Below, in pieces: positions 45,201 through 60,200 of a DNA stretch of 64,000 nt. Position numbers and translations under genes: made by a program. The DNA is from Misgurnus anguillicaudatus (Eukaryota > Chordata > Actinopteri > Cypriniformes > Cobitidae), in assembly GCF_027580225.2 (NCBI RefSeq), contig NC_073340.2:18112001-18176000 (forward strand), given 5' to 3'. The notes beneath the pieces are model-generated. The model was not told where the DNA came from and did no database searches. It saw nothing but the letters and a program-made list of their open reading frames with translations. The first letter of the stretch is position 1. Every line of letters starts with the position of its first letter.

Positions 45201-48200
45201 CTCTTAGCTCGTAAATTGTCTATGAAAAAATACATGGACTAATTTGTTAGCTCAATGTTGGCGCAAGGCATTCTTTTCAGGGCTCGCAAAATCGCTAGCC
45301 CGACGTCCCGGGGCTATTGCGAATTCCTGTCGGGTTACCGAAATGCATCTTCGCTCTGCCTGTCGGGCTATCATAGGAAAAATATTTTAATGTTTTTGCA
45401 TTCTCTCAGATTTTGTTAGGTAGTATGCACAGCGTCGTCTTGTCAGTCATTACTATCCTCACGTAACAAGAAGTGAAACTGAAAGTATAATTAAACCCAT
45501 TATTCCTTTCGTGTTCACGTCTGAGGCTGCGTTTACATTTTGCATTAACATGCGATCTCGGTGATCCGTTCACGCAGATCCGATCATCCGTATATCAGGA
45601 CACGGCGCGTTTACATTTGTCACATAAATGTGGCTTCTGTATCTGGATGTGTGATCGGATCCCGTTCGGGGAGACGCGCGCTGGGTGGATAGCTGTCAAT
45701 CAAAATGGGTACAGCTGTCTTTAGCCACAGGATTTAGGGTTTTCGCGCTAACCGCAATCCCGTATTGTACAGTGCTACCGAGAAGCCAACAGCATAGAAT
45801 AACTAGCAACCCCAACAACCGTGATGTTCACATTTTAAGCGTTATATTTTTTAGCTTTAAAAGCCTTCTTTAAAAGCCTTATAGCGTCCGCACCGCGGAT
45901 GAATGTCCTGTTTAACTTGTCCTGAACTTGACTTTCACCCGCATGCTTTAAATCAACAACAAAATCCGCGTGAAACATGACCAACTCCACTGTTTTATTC
46001 TGCCTTGATAACGGGCTTTTGGCTCTGCCTGAACTTATATGTATATTTATATTTTAACCATAAACTGTTGTTAGTTATGTTTCCTGGTAATTTTAATATG
46101 ATTTAATTAAAAGAGCTAACAATTTCCTAAATTTCCTGTTCATAGTGCGTAAGAAGTAATGTAATTTACAAACACATTTAAGTAACCTTGCATAAAACCA
46201 ACACTGAATAAATGTATTTGGTTAATGTTATTATGGTTTGTACGTGTTTTAAAGTAACTTAAAATGTGTTAAATGAGACAGAAACAGCCGATTGACCAGA
46301 AAGAAGCGCAACATTCACGCTGATATGTCACCATGGAAACTCAAACATTATAACGACGATCCTGAATTCTGACATTAAATATTAAATCTCTTTATGAATA
46401 GGAACATTTAACATATGCCTGAATAACTTAAATACAATCAGCAGTGTTAAAATGCTTTTGAATATCGATTTATTAAGATACTTTTAAGCGTAGCTTCCAT
46501 TGCTCCACAAATATGAATGTATGCGTCTCTCACCTGCGCTCCATGACCTAACGTCCTTTATTTTTGACAGCTGTCAGTGAGAGGAGATGATAGTGGGCGG
46601 GGTTTTTTGTGATGTTGACCTGTAAATGCAGATACGATGGCTGGATTGCGTTTACATTACACTGAGATCCGATCACAATGCGTCCTCGACTACCTCTGCA
46701 TCAGGACACACAGATCGGATAACATTCCGATCACAGACGCGTTTACACTTGTCTTTTCAATGTGTATGTGGACAACATCCGGATACAGGTCGCATGTTAA
46801 TGCCAAGTGTAAACGCAGCCTGAGATGCGCACTCCTCTGCATTCCGGGTCCGCTCTTCACACGTACGCGCTTGTTCTTGTGCTCAGCAAAAAGCGCGAAC
46901 TCAAGTAATTTAAAAATAATAAGTCCTTTTGTTTTCAGAGACTAACATTGTTTTAGCGTTTCTTTTTTCTACCAGGGATTTTGAAATTTAGCGAGCCCTC
47001 ATTGTATGTTTTACTTACTTGATACGGACTGCAGTGCAGTCACTGCGGTGCCAAGCTGGGGGTCAGAGACAGAGGAAGAGGCAGCAGAGGACGGTCGGCG
47101 CAGCGCGTCAAAGACGGGGCGCACATTTATTTCTACTCAATGAACGAGGTGCTTTATTACGTTCTACGTGCCTATGCACGAAACAGACGCTTCTTCATTG
47201 GTGTTCAGCGGTTTCTTTTTCCGGGTGGCAGACTGTGAATCGAAACTAGGAATCGAAATTTAAACTTTTGAACGATTCCGGGAAAATCGCAAAGCTAGTC
47301 CCGGTTCCAATCGATTCTCGATTCCCAAGCCTAGCCAGGACGGTAGAAGCTTGTGCTTAACAAATGAAGCAATTTGTTTCTTTCTTTGTTTTAAATTTAG
47401 ATGGTTCTCTCTCAGATCCTTCTATTGTGCGGCCCCCAGGACCAAACCAGATGATGAACAGGATGCCGAATGCCACTGGTTTGTATATTTTATTTAAGTG
47501 TCAAATGTCTTGTGGAACCTCAAACAAACACCATAAATATGAATTTATGTATTCACTACCCATCAAAATGAATTAGCTGCTTATGCTTTATAAGGGAGCA
47601 GGGAAATTCTTAGCTTATTCATTCAAAACATAATAAATGTGTCCAAAAACCACTGATCTATAGAAATGACTGGATTGCGCATGACGTCACAACTGTAAAG
47701 CCACCGCGCCGCCATGTTGGTATGCTAAATTAATGGGACGTTATCATTTTTAAGCTCACATAACACATGCTGTTTCTGTATTTCTGATGTTAATCTGGAG
47801 TACCTATAGAGTAGTATTACATCCTTTATATCTCCGAAGAGTCTTTATTTTAATCAGATTTATAAAAGAAAGATTAGCTTTACCGATTCTTTCCGATAAC
47901 GTACGAAAAAATGAACAAGGAGGAGTTACTACCACTATACAACACTGTTTAACTTATGATTCACTACATGTTCATGTTATTTATATAATATGCACGTGCC
48001 TATTTTCAACATAAGACAGAAGTCTGTCTTACCGCATGCAACTCATGACCTGGTTGGGACTTTTCAATGAAATCCAGCGCATCAAACACACACGCAAAAC
48101 TGCACTGCTACCCCAGATAATAAACTATATCCATTGTTTCCATAAGGCTGGCTTTCTTTTCCTTACATCCAAAAACACACTTTTTCATTTATGCCATTGT

Positions 48201-51200
48201 TGAGTTTTGAAATTAAACAAAGCTATCGCGTGATGTGATGTTTGTAAGTTCTAGCGTCTCCCGCTGATTGATGGGTGGGCGGGGTTTTCCGGGGGAAGTG
48301 CCCATAAAAAGAAGTGATATGTATTGAAATCCCTGAAACGTCAGCTGGACTCGTAATCGAAAAAACCTTTCAGAAACTTGTACAAACCCTGGTGAAGTGC
48401 ATTCGGCACAGAAATACTCTGTAAGGGCTCAGTCACACCAAAAGCGTTTATGGCAGTTGCAGGCGCCTTTTTTGAATGATATTCTATGGGCAGGGCGCGT
48501 TTGCGCGCTGTTTATGCGCGCCGAGCGCCTTGCGGTTTTCTGCCGCCTGCCGCGCACGCGTTTTTGAAGGAGCGCTGAGAGCGGAGGAGCGCCTGACGTC
48601 ATTCGCGTCTTCCATTGTCCAATCGAATGAGGGGAGAGGCGGGCCTTACGTTGTGGCGAGGGAAGTTTACAGTTGCTTTGAAGAACCGAACTCCACTCGC
48701 TCACTCTCTCCTGCGTGTTTGTGCTCCTCTTATCCTCAAACAAGGTCAGAGCAAGCGCCCTCTTTTTAAAGTTTCTGCTAATATGACAGTTAACAGCAAA
48801 AGAGCGCTCACGCTTCAATATTTGATTGACAAGACAACTGACTCTGTGGTTGCTTAGCAATATGAAAAGCCGCGCTGCACTGCTCTTTTTTAAAAAAGGC
48901 AGTGCGTCGCGCCTTGCGTTTGCAAGCGTTTAAAGCGCTTTTGGTGTGACTGAGCCCTAACACTTCCAACTGCTTTTTTGACACTTTGCCTACATTTAGC
49001 ATGAGGAAACAACTCTATAACTGTGTTAACATTAACTGCGTTACATTCTTACAATGCAAACGTCCTAAGCAAGTACATAGTATTTATTCAAAGTTGTACA
49101 TTTTAATTTTTAAACGATGAGTAACTCTTCATTCATCTTCAATACAGTATTAGATCAGCAGACAGAATGCAGCATATTTATTATTAATGAAAAACGTGCT
49201 CATTCTGAAATCTAAATAAAGAATCATACTTTAAGTACTGCATGTGCATGCAATAATTTGCTGGTTTTGCAGTTATGTTAAAGCCATAGAATATAAGTCT
49301 TCTTTACTTTACAAATTATTCAGAGAATATAGCTGATGGTGTAGGCTTTCAATGTCATAACTTTATCTACAAGTGTCATTACAACAGAATGCAACACACA
49401 CACTCACCTTAACGTAAAGCCCTTATCCTGCCCGATTAAAACATAAACATTGCAAATAACATCAGAAGTAACAATTTACGTGTACACATCCTTAAAATCA
49501 ATATTGAGTGACCGATACGCTCTAAACCTGGTGAATTTAAATCATGATTTTTAATGTAAGTCAATGACGCCCTCTGCTGGTTGGGAATACAAATATGGCG
49601 GCTCGAACTCTGCAGTGGCTTCACCTCTCGCTTTTACAATAAGCGTTCTATGTACAATCCAGTCATTTTATTTAGATCAGTGCTGAAAATACAAAATAAT
49701 CACAATGGACATTAATAAAAAAGCAGTTTATGTCCTATATATTCTGTTTTGTATTTTGCTTTTGTAAAACATCTTAGTAATAGCAACATATAAATAGATC
49801 AACATGAAAGTTTCGTTTGGTAACATGTTTAAAAAAGATTTATCGTTCAGCTTTAGTTTAATTAATTGAAAATTAATTTCATGTTTACTTGGAGTCGTGT
49901 TGAACCATTTTACACATTTTGTTAGGGTTTTGGTGACATCACAGGTTTACTGGTTCGAGACCAGCAAGATTTTAGGGCTGATTCTAAACCAGGATCAGGG
50001 CACGGTTTTGTGTGGAAAACACAGCACGGTTCAAGATTGACTTCCAGAACTGGTGGAAAAGGGATAGATGTGAATTCACAATAAAAATCATGAATGAATC
50101 ATGAATTTTATGATATATTAGCTCATTTTTTGATTTGTACCCTTTGTGCATTGTAGGGATGAATCCATTCAACCATATGGGAATGCAGTCCATGAGTCAG
50201 AGATCTACACCACCTCTTCCTCTCAGCACACCTCTTAACCAGGTGAGCACTGGGATTGTGTTACCTTCATACGTCACTGTTGAATCACATAGCAGTTGTT
50301 CTGGGTTGAATTCAATGTCGATAAACTTTTTCAGGTGAGCACTGGGAGGATGCCACAGCCAAATGCTGCACAAATGCAAAGTCAGTACATGCCATCTGGA
50401 CAGTTTCCGGGTTCCAGTCCTCACGGTCCTGGATCTGTTGAGATGGCACATCCAGGAAATGATGGTGGCATCACTCAAGTAAGCTATATTGTTTTAATAA
50501 TTGTGTTGTTTGTCTGACTTGATATTTTACGTTCTCATTTTTTGTGCTGTGTTTCTTATTTTTCATTATTATTTTGCCAGCAGGGGCAAATGGGTTCCTT
50601 GTCATCTCTGCCAGTTGGCAGTCCTTTAGCCCAGCCTGGGTCTGCCGGAGGGGCCGGCAGCGGGCCCTCGGTGGGCTCTATGGGTCCTAACAACATAGGT
50701 GGGCTCCATCCTCCATCCACACCGTCGCAGTCCATGAACCTTCCACACTGCCAACCATATTATCAGAATTCTCCCTCCCCGGGACCTAGCCGCACACCTA
50801 CACCGCGCCTCATGTCTCCTTCAGGCCGGCTGGGCTCCCAGACACCCCAGCCTCATACCCCTAGCCTACCCCAGCCAGCCACGACTGGCAGTCAACAGCA
50901 GTTACCCTCGTCCCCCAGTTCTGACAATGTCATGCAGCAGGCATTAGGAGGAGCTTCACCGACTGTATCTCATTGTGGTCACCCTGCTTCAAATGCTAGC
51001 CAGCATCCACGCACTCCAGTGAGTATTACTACCTTAAAGGGATGGTTTACCAAAAAATTAAAATTCTGTCATTATTTTTTCACTCTCATGTCGCCCCATT
51101 CACCTCCATAGTAGGAAAAAAGAATACTATGGAAGTGAATGGGGTCCACGAATGGCTTGGTCACAAACATTTCTCAAAATATCTTCCTTTGTGTTCATCA

Positions 51201-54200
51201 GAACAAAGAAATGCTTACAGGTTCGTAACAACATGAAAGTGAGAAAATTATGACACAGTTTTCATTTTTGGGTGAACTATCCCTTTAATTTTAATATTAC
51301 TTCATTTGTGTTTAAAGAACTAGTTCACCCAAATATTCCCCTTTAATTCTCACCCTCATGCTATCCTATAAAAAATTAGCATTTTGGGCTTATTTGTTTT
51401 TTGTACTTGTTTCTAAGTATCTGATCTCTCTTTCAGATGTCTCAAAAGGGTTCCTTAGCATTGGATGGCAAGGCTGCGACCCCTGCCTCTGTAAGCAGTA
51501 CAGATGCCTCGTTTCAACAGGGCCCCTCTGACCCCACAACCAGCCTGGAGCCCAAACTAAAAGAGGAGGAGGACGATGAAGAAGCCATGCTGGGAGGAAG
51601 AACAGGAAAGCAGGAAGACATTAAAACCGAGGAAAAGCCTGTGGTAAGCGGTTACAAATGAGTTGTTAAATTAGGAGTGTGACGGATTACAAAACTCACG
51701 GTCCTGACCACATTACGTTTTTTGAGTCTTGGATCGGATCATTTTTTTGGGAAACACTGTCTTTATTGTATAGATTAAATATAATTTTTTTAGAGCTACA
51801 GAAGTGATTTTTTCGTTGTCTTTGGTTGTTTGATTAACATTAATGACACAGACTTAAGTAGGTTAATTGAGGTTACTGTCTCTTTAAGAACAAATAAGCA
51901 TGGACTTGGTTTCTGACTTTTTATAGACAGTTTCAGCAGTAACTACATAAACAAGCGGATTTCGTGGTCAACATGTAACTTCCGGTAAACTCCGCTAAGA
52001 ATAAAGAACAACAAAGTCCTTTTAAAGTAGTTTGTTTATGTAACAAGCAAAATAAACGCATAGATTACCTAGGAAAGTTCTGACGAGACGCTTAATCGTG
52101 TGTCCGATGAAATCGTCTGTACATACATTTGTACGTACCCTGTCAAGAATTGAAAGATTATATGTTCGCCTGCTTTTGGAAACGCGTCTCTCCGTGTATG
52201 CACTTTTGAGTGCACTTAAATGCGCGCACACTTTATATACGTTTTATATTTTTCCGTATAAATAAGGATTTCCGTATTTTCTGACCTTGGTGGGATGACC
52301 CGTCTGAATCGCGTAAATCCGATGAGTGTTTTTTTAGATTGGGGGGGGGTAATCACGCGCGTGTTGGATGCCCGTGTTGTTGCAAGTGCTGTCTCAGTAT
52401 GCCTGCGTTGTCTGTATGCGCGCGCTGTCTTTGTGCACGAGCTTCGCTGTCATCCAACATGGATCCCAGACGTTTTCTGTGTTCTACGTCATACACATCA
52501 GGCATGAAAATCCCTCACCTTTCGGCGAAATTCGCCGTTTTGAAGCCAAAAAAGGTGACCCACGTGAAACGTGTAGATTCGATAAGAAAACATTTTCGGG
52601 GGGAGGGGGGTATGCGCGTGTTGTTTGTAGACGCACCCTTCCCTGTCATCCAACATGTATACCAGACATTAGATTTATTTGAGTTCATGCTGCGCTGCAA
52701 AAACCGACAGGCAGGCAGGTGACATCAAAGTATCACGAGAGCGAATCGAGATGTCATAAGGAAGTCTGCTTTCAAACGGCTCTCGCGCTACTTTGATGTC
52801 ATCCGCATTTCTGTGTTCTTCGTCATACAAGCTTGTTGAAGATGCGTAGAGCGACTGCCTTCAGGATGTAAAGTCAACACAAAGCGCTGTAAAACTTTCA
52901 TTGTTGAATATTAAGGCATCAATTAATTAAAACAACATATACACAGACTGACATTGCAAAGTGACCTAAAAGATTTTTTGTTGGAATGGACTTGAACGGA
53001 TTATGGACATACTCCTCGCTTGTAAGTCACATTGGTCTAACTAGTCTACGGCTGTAAGTACTTAAATGTAAATATGGTGAAACTGCAAAATATTGCATGA
53101 AATGCTGTAATAAGAACATACTGACATACTGTTACTAATACTGTTAATAAGAAAGTTTACAGTTTACAGTAACATTTAAGCTATTTCAGACTATTTGAGC
53201 GACAAAGATGCTGAAGTGAACTGTTTTCAGTGCGCATACGCGCACAAACTCCAAAGCCCACGTGCGTTTCAAAAATCACGCAAACACATAATTTCTTTGG
53301 GCTTGACAGGAGATATGCGCAAAAACTATATTGTAATATCACAGTCTCTGCAAGTATTCTCACGGTGTTTAAGGGACAGTTCATCTTATAAGAAATGCTT
53401 ATGTTTGAGTCATTATGTTAATCAAACTACAAGACAAAAGGAAAATCACTTTTATAGCTTTAAAAATATCAATTATATTTAATTTACAGAATGAAAACAG
53501 TGTTATATATTAATTTAATACCGTTTCTCTACCTAATCAATACTGTTAGATCGTCTTCCTGTATTTGTAACTTTGTTCTTTTCTATTTTATATGCTTGTA
53601 ATTTCTTTTTTTTGTTCTTATTTTATTTTCCCACATCACTTTTTTGCTTATCTGAAAATTATTCAACCAATGACTCAAAAACCATAATGCAATTCATTTA
53701 ACCAGTACTATATTGTAAAATTAATTCATTTCAAATTAGATGTAGGCCTTCAGGTCCACCTTATTCCAAGACCAATTTAAAATTTTATAACCTTGCGAGT
53801 GATAGTCAGATTATGGCAAAATAAAATTATTGCAGATGTAAAATAGTAAGGGAATGCTACTTGTTACAGCTTTCCACATTTATCAATCCATTTAATTAAA
53901 CATGGTTTCTGTTGGTCAAATGTTTACATTTTAAATTTGAAATCTAAATTTTCCGTCAGAATTAAATAATTGAAATAATGGTCATAATGTATTTTCTGCG
54001 TATGTTATGGTGTGCATTTTGTTTCTGCCCACGTGAAGGGATGTTAAGTTCCTTCCTTCTTTTTTTGTCCTTGGCCAATCACATGCCTGTATTTCCCATT
54101 TTTTCCATGACTTATATAAACTATCTAATAACTTTGACTGCATGTAGTTTGACTGCATTCTCTTTGGCATCAGATAAAGAAAGAAGAGCCATTGAGTGAA

Positions 54201-57200
54201 GATTGTAAAGGTATGCCAATGGAGTCGTCATCTGCTCCAACTGGTGAGGATAAAAAGCCTGAGGTGAAGATTGAGCCTAAGGTTGAAGAGGACGGTTCAG
54301 GGCCTACACTTACCCACAGCTCACCTTCTGGAGTCACCAAAAAGAAAAGTATGTTCAAACCCTCATGTCAATTCTAGTTTTACACCTAGTGCTGTAATAT
54401 GATACTTAGTTGCAGCGTTTACAGCATTGGTCCCTAATTTTTTTCAGATGATGCGCTTTTGAGAGAAAATAAGCAGCCCCATCACTCTATTTCACCTAAA
54501 TGTGGTAATTGGCAAGAGTTATTGTTATAATATACATTTATTATCATACACCAATAAAACAGCTTGTGAATGAAAATAAAAATGATAATTTAATAATTGT
54601 CATAAAGTTGGAGTTAAATCAAAGTTATTAATATCTGCATTACAGTTATTATTGTTGACAAAGTTAGGTGAAATAGGATTTCAATATCTATTGTTCATAT
54701 TATATATTTTTTTCTGAACCCTGACAAAGTAGTGGCCCAAATTTGATAGTTGTATTTATTCAAGAATTTTATCAGTTCTTTATCATCATAATAGCATACT
54801 TTGTAAAAGTTTGACCTTTCACAGTAATTTCTTAACGCTTTAAAACCGCTTAAATGTAACTCCACCCTTCCCTCATTAATATATGCAAATAGATGCTACA
54901 TTGTGCAGTTTCAGAAACATAACTACTAAATCCGTTTTCACACAATGCATACGTGAACTGCATGTTTGCGGCACAAATCTTTTAGCGCCGATGTTGACAT
55001 GTTACAGCCACTGATCTATATAAATGACTGGATTGCGCATGGGACGCTTGACGTAACAGCGTGAGGTGAAGCCAGCACAGAGTTTGAGCGGCCATCTTGG
55101 TATACCCAACCAGCAGAGGGCGTCATTGACTTACATTAAAAATCATGATCTAAAATGACCCCCTTTACAGCGTATCAGTCGCACAAGATTAATTTTTAGG
55201 ATATGTGTATGTAAATTATTTGTTAATTCTGGTGTTATTTGCAATGTTTATGTTTTAATCGGGCAGGATAATGGATTTATTAAATCTGTGTCTGCTGCAT
55301 TCTGTTAATGACACGGGTAATAACGTTTTTTTTTGACATTCAGCTACACGGTCAGCGTTATTTCTCTGAATGAGTTTAGGTAACTTGTAAGTTTAGATAA
55401 CTTAATTACAAAACTAGCAAATTACTGCATGCACATACGGTACAAAGCATGATTATTTATTTAGATTTCAGAATGAGCACGTTTGTCATTAATACTAAAT
55501 ATGCTGCAGTCTGTCTGCTGATCTGATACTGTAATAAAGATGAATGTATAATAACTGATAAAAACGCAAAATGTACAACTTTCAGTAAATAAATATACAT
55601 GCTTAGGACGTTTGCTTTGTAATAATGCACAGGGTAACTTCAGATATAAAAACGAAGACTAGTAAAGTGATGTTTTATCATTAAAATCTGATAACGTCCA
55701 TTGATTTAATAGAACGTTTGGGTATACCAACATGCGGGGCGGTGGCTTCACAAGTGAGACATCATGCGCAATCCAGTCATTTATATAGATCAGTGGTTAC
55801 AGCACTCACCCTGCATGTTTGAGCCGCACAGAAGCAGAACTGAAGCAGCTGTCCTGCAATCGTTTCAGCGCCGAGTCTGCAGCATCTATACATAATATCT
55901 ATAACTACTCATCCAAGTGTTTAACTTATTGATAGGATTGTCACATCAGTGTTTCCCAATCCTGGTCCTCTAGTACCCCCTCCCAGAATGTTTTAGATGT
56001 CTCTTTATTTAAAACACCAGATTTAGCTCCATTCTGGAAGGAGGCTGATAAGTTGAATCGGGTGTTTTAAGTAAGGAGACATCTGAAACATTCGGGGAGG
56101 GCGTACTCGGGGACCAGAATTGGGAAGCACTGGGTTACATATTTTTAATATTGGAAACAAAGGCGATTTTAAACTGCAGGACTGAGACTGTCACCAATTT
56201 TATGGAGAACATACTTAAGAAAATTGTGTTGAAAGATGAATTTGCACACGGCTCGTCTTAAAACGTATTAAAAACACAACATAAACATATAAGCAACAAT
56301 TAAAATCTGATAATCCCCACAGTGGAACTAAAAAAAGTAATTTACAAAACCATCTCAAAACTCTTAAAACAATTTTTTTTGAGTGAACTGGGTAAATAAC
56401 AGTTTCACATTGTAAAAATAATGTGTTTTAGTAACTAATAACTTTCTCGATTTGTCATCAGTTTTCAAACCAGAGGAGCTGAGGCAGGCCCTGATGCCCA
56501 CACTTGAGTCTCTTTACCGCCAGGACCCAGAGTCTCTACCCTTCCGCCAACCTGTGGATCCTTCATTGCTGGGAATTCCAGTATGTTTCCTTGTTAATTC
56601 AAGTTGTTCAAACTTAGAAATTTAGGTGCAACAAGTCATTTCAACTTTCTTGACCAGTGAGTAGTTGGTATAATGACAAAAACAAAGATGATGAATAGAC
56701 TTAAAGGAACAGTATGTAAGAAATTTATATCAATTAATCATAAAATGGCCCTGATATGTCACTAGACATTAAGAAATCATTTTCATTTCAAATACTTATA
56801 TCACCGACAACAGTGGTCTGGACAGGATATTGTCATTTAAAAAGTTGAATTGCAGCCCTCAACTGATGGTTTTTCATGTTTACGTTGTCATTTTGTGTAT
56901 TGGCCACCAGTTGTGTGATTGCAGTACCAGCTTTAGCCACAAGTTTTGTGATTGCAATACCAGTTTTGGCCACAATCCTACATACTGTTCCTTTAAGTTA
57001 TTACAGCTTTATTTTTATAATTTATAGCATCTTCTAACTAGTCAAAAAAGTTGTAATGACTTATTAATTCAAGTGGTTTAAACTTAAACATTTTAAGTGC
57101 ATCAAGGAATTTTTACAGCGTACTTTGACATAGGGATGCATAACGATTAATTGCAACTAATCGTTTGCAGAATAAAAGTTTGTGTTTACATTATTTGTGT

Positions 57201-60200
57201 GTATCGTGTATAATTATTATGTGTGTATATATAAATACACACACGTACATACAAAATTGATATGTGTATGTGTGCGTGTGTGTGTGTGTGTGTGTATATT
57301 ATATATAAATTATATATAAATATAAACAATATAAATATTTCTTAAGATATACATGCGTATTTGTGTGTATATATACACATAATTATTACACACCGTACAC
57401 ACAGAGATGTAAACACAAACTTTTATTCTGGAAACGATTAGTTGCGATTAATCGTCATGCAGCCCTACATTAATATGAAATTGTAGTTGTAGTCTATATT
57501 GCTGGTGTGACTCTGTAAAATGTCCTTCATAGATAAAGATCATACACTGATATTTAACCTTGTCACTTTTTACGAATCGCAGGACTATTTTGACATAGTC
57601 AAGAATCCCATGGACTTGTCTACCATCAAACGGAAGCTCGACACTGGCCAGTATCAGGAGCCGTGGCAGTATGTGGATGACATCTGGCTCATGTTCAACA
57701 ACGCTTGGCTCTACAACCGCAAGACGTCACGGGTCTATAAGTACTGCTCCAAGCTGGCTGAAGTTTTTGAGCAGGAGATCGACCCAGTCATGCAAAGCCT
57801 CGGCTACTGTTGTGGGAAAAAGGTAAAGTTGGTCTTGTAAATCACTCCTCCGTGTCTACACCATCTTATTTGTATTAAGACAGAATAAGAGCAATGGCTT
57901 GTGGCTAATGCATTAATGATATTTAAGCCTGGGCTATGCTTTGTTTAATTTTTGGTTGCTGTTACATCTTGCCCACAGTCAGGTTTTCTGGCCTGCTTTG
58001 TGTAAGTTGTCATTTGTCATGTGCATGTTTCGCTTTTCAAAACATAAGCTCATTATTTTCTTGTTCTCTCACAGCTTGAGTTTTCTCCTCAAACTCTGTG
58101 CTGCTATGGGAAGCAGCTGTGCACTATACCACGAGACGCTGCTTACTTTAGTTATCAGAACAGGTAAGAACTGGGTCCGGTATCACCAGGACACGATCTG
58201 AAGGACCTATGTTGATTAAAAACACATTATTTACTAGACATGCATGTGTAGCTTAACTCGAATGAACTGCATAAAGTGAATTTACAGTTGTGCATTGGGA
58301 TTGAAAAGCTTACCACCAATCAGTCTTTAGCCATTATAATATATTATGTATATTTAAAGATCTGGCATTTTAAAGTGTAGTCTTTTTTGGTACATATAAA
58401 TAAAACAAATATTTCATTCATCAATGTTTTCATAGTATATCTTGAGCGAAATATACTATGAACCTGCACCTTTAAACTACAAAAGATCTGTGAAATATTT
58501 TCTTTTAACTTATAGTGACCTTTAAAAGATTTGTGTGCCATAAAAATACTTTTTTTTTTTTATTCTGACACCTTTTAAAATGCCTGTATCTGCTTGACAT
58601 TGTGGCTGCCAACTTTTTTTCATGTTTAATGTTCTCATGTGTCCATGAGTCTCCCCAACATACCCCTTTCCTTTGCAATTGATTCTGCTCCTGTTTTGCT
58701 ATAATAGTTTCTCATTATACATACAAATGCTAATCTGTGCTTTGCTTTGGCTCTCTGCTTGTCTCTGTTGTGTTTCTCCCTCATTGTCCTCCCATTTTCG
58801 TCTCGTCTAATGTTTTTCTTCTCCTCTGTACTTTACGTTTGTCGCGTCTGCTACCGCCTGCTTTCATCTGACCAATCATCTGCACCTAAATCCCTCCCTG
58901 CTCAAATTCCCTACCAAAAAATCCTGCATCATGATTGGCTCCTCTGGTGACGACCCTGTCCTGCGCTCCCCCTTTGGCCTGCCTGCCTGCTCTGTCCTGC
59001 ACTGATTGGTGGCTGCCTCCATGTTGCTTCTCTGTGATTGGCTGTGGTGTTGCTGCATGGTGTAGTTCACCAAAATATGGACTTCTCGCTGACAGGTACC
59101 ACTTCTGCGAGAAGTGTTTCAATGAGATCCAGGGTGAGAGCGTGTCCTTGGGAGATGACCCCTCTCAACCTCAGACGTGAGTATCTATGTTCAAAACTCA
59201 TTCATAATTTGTATTGTTTTATTAAATACAAAAAGCCTCCCTGGCCAATTTCAACATAACACAGACTGACGTTACAGTCGGGATGTATGCCCCAACATTA
59301 TATTACATTAAATGAATAACAATGTTGTTACAATGTTAAAGGGACACATTTTTCAGATCCCCTACAGTTAAATATTTGATTTTTACAGTTTTGGAATCCA
59401 TTCGGTGCATTTCTGGGTCTGGCCGTACCATGTTCAGCATAGCTTAGCATAATTCATTGAATCTGATTAGACCATTTAGCATCACGCTAAAAAATAACCA
59501 GAAAGTTTTGATATTTTACCTATTTAAAACTTGACTCTTCTTTAGTTACATCGTGTACTAAGACCGACGGAAAATTAAAAGTTGTTATTTTCTAGGCATA
59601 TATGGATAGGAACTATACTCTCTTTTTGGCGTAATAATAATCAAGGACTTTGCTGCCGTAACATGGCTGCAGCAGGAGCAATGACATTACGCACCAGCCG
59701 AAAATAGTCCCCTTATAACTTTCAATAGCAGGGGACTTTTTTGGGCACTGCGTAATATTGTCGCTGTGCGACGTCATTAATTAGTTACAAATTAACAAAT
59801 AAATGAGTAAACTATAACCCCGCCCCCGATACTATTGTGTTTTGGCAATCTCAGGCTGACGGTAGGACGATCTCAAAAATGGGGCATATCGCCTAAAAAT
59901 ACTTAATCTCTACCTTTATCTGATAGAGGCTTAAACATAAGGTCTGTTTATGTCATGTAAGCTAATGTAATGTGAACCAGCCAATCAGAGCAGAGCTCAA
60001 CATTATTATTTATGACCCTTGCAGATAAGGTAATAACAGATCATTTAATTCTGTGGACAAATTCTAGCGTTGCAAAAGGACATGTGAATCATTTTTGCAC
60101 TTAATAAAGACACACAGCTTCTATGTAGACATGTGAATCATTTTTGCACTTAATAAAGACACACGGCTTCTATGTAGATCCCAGAGAACAATTTAACATT

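Larger units (their letters stand above)
44757..47333. mobile_element. 2.6-kb hAT-type element, ep300 intron 10
   Basis: Ends tagggttgggtatcgtttg and attctcgattcccaagccta are inverted repeats. The duplication gccaggac is perfect at 44749-44756 and 47334-47341. It contains at least two nested elements and no intact transposase. It accounts for nearly all of this intron. Confidence 0.92.

Noticed and set aside
48429..48860. Open frame of 143 codons on the minus strand
   Set aside because: It lies wholly within the GC-rich Harbinger-like MITE at 48425-48957, and nothing in it resembles a transposase.
57270..57310. Possible Z-DNA or regulatory GT tract
   Set aside because: It is the centre of a MITE family common in these genomes, so the tract came with the transposon.
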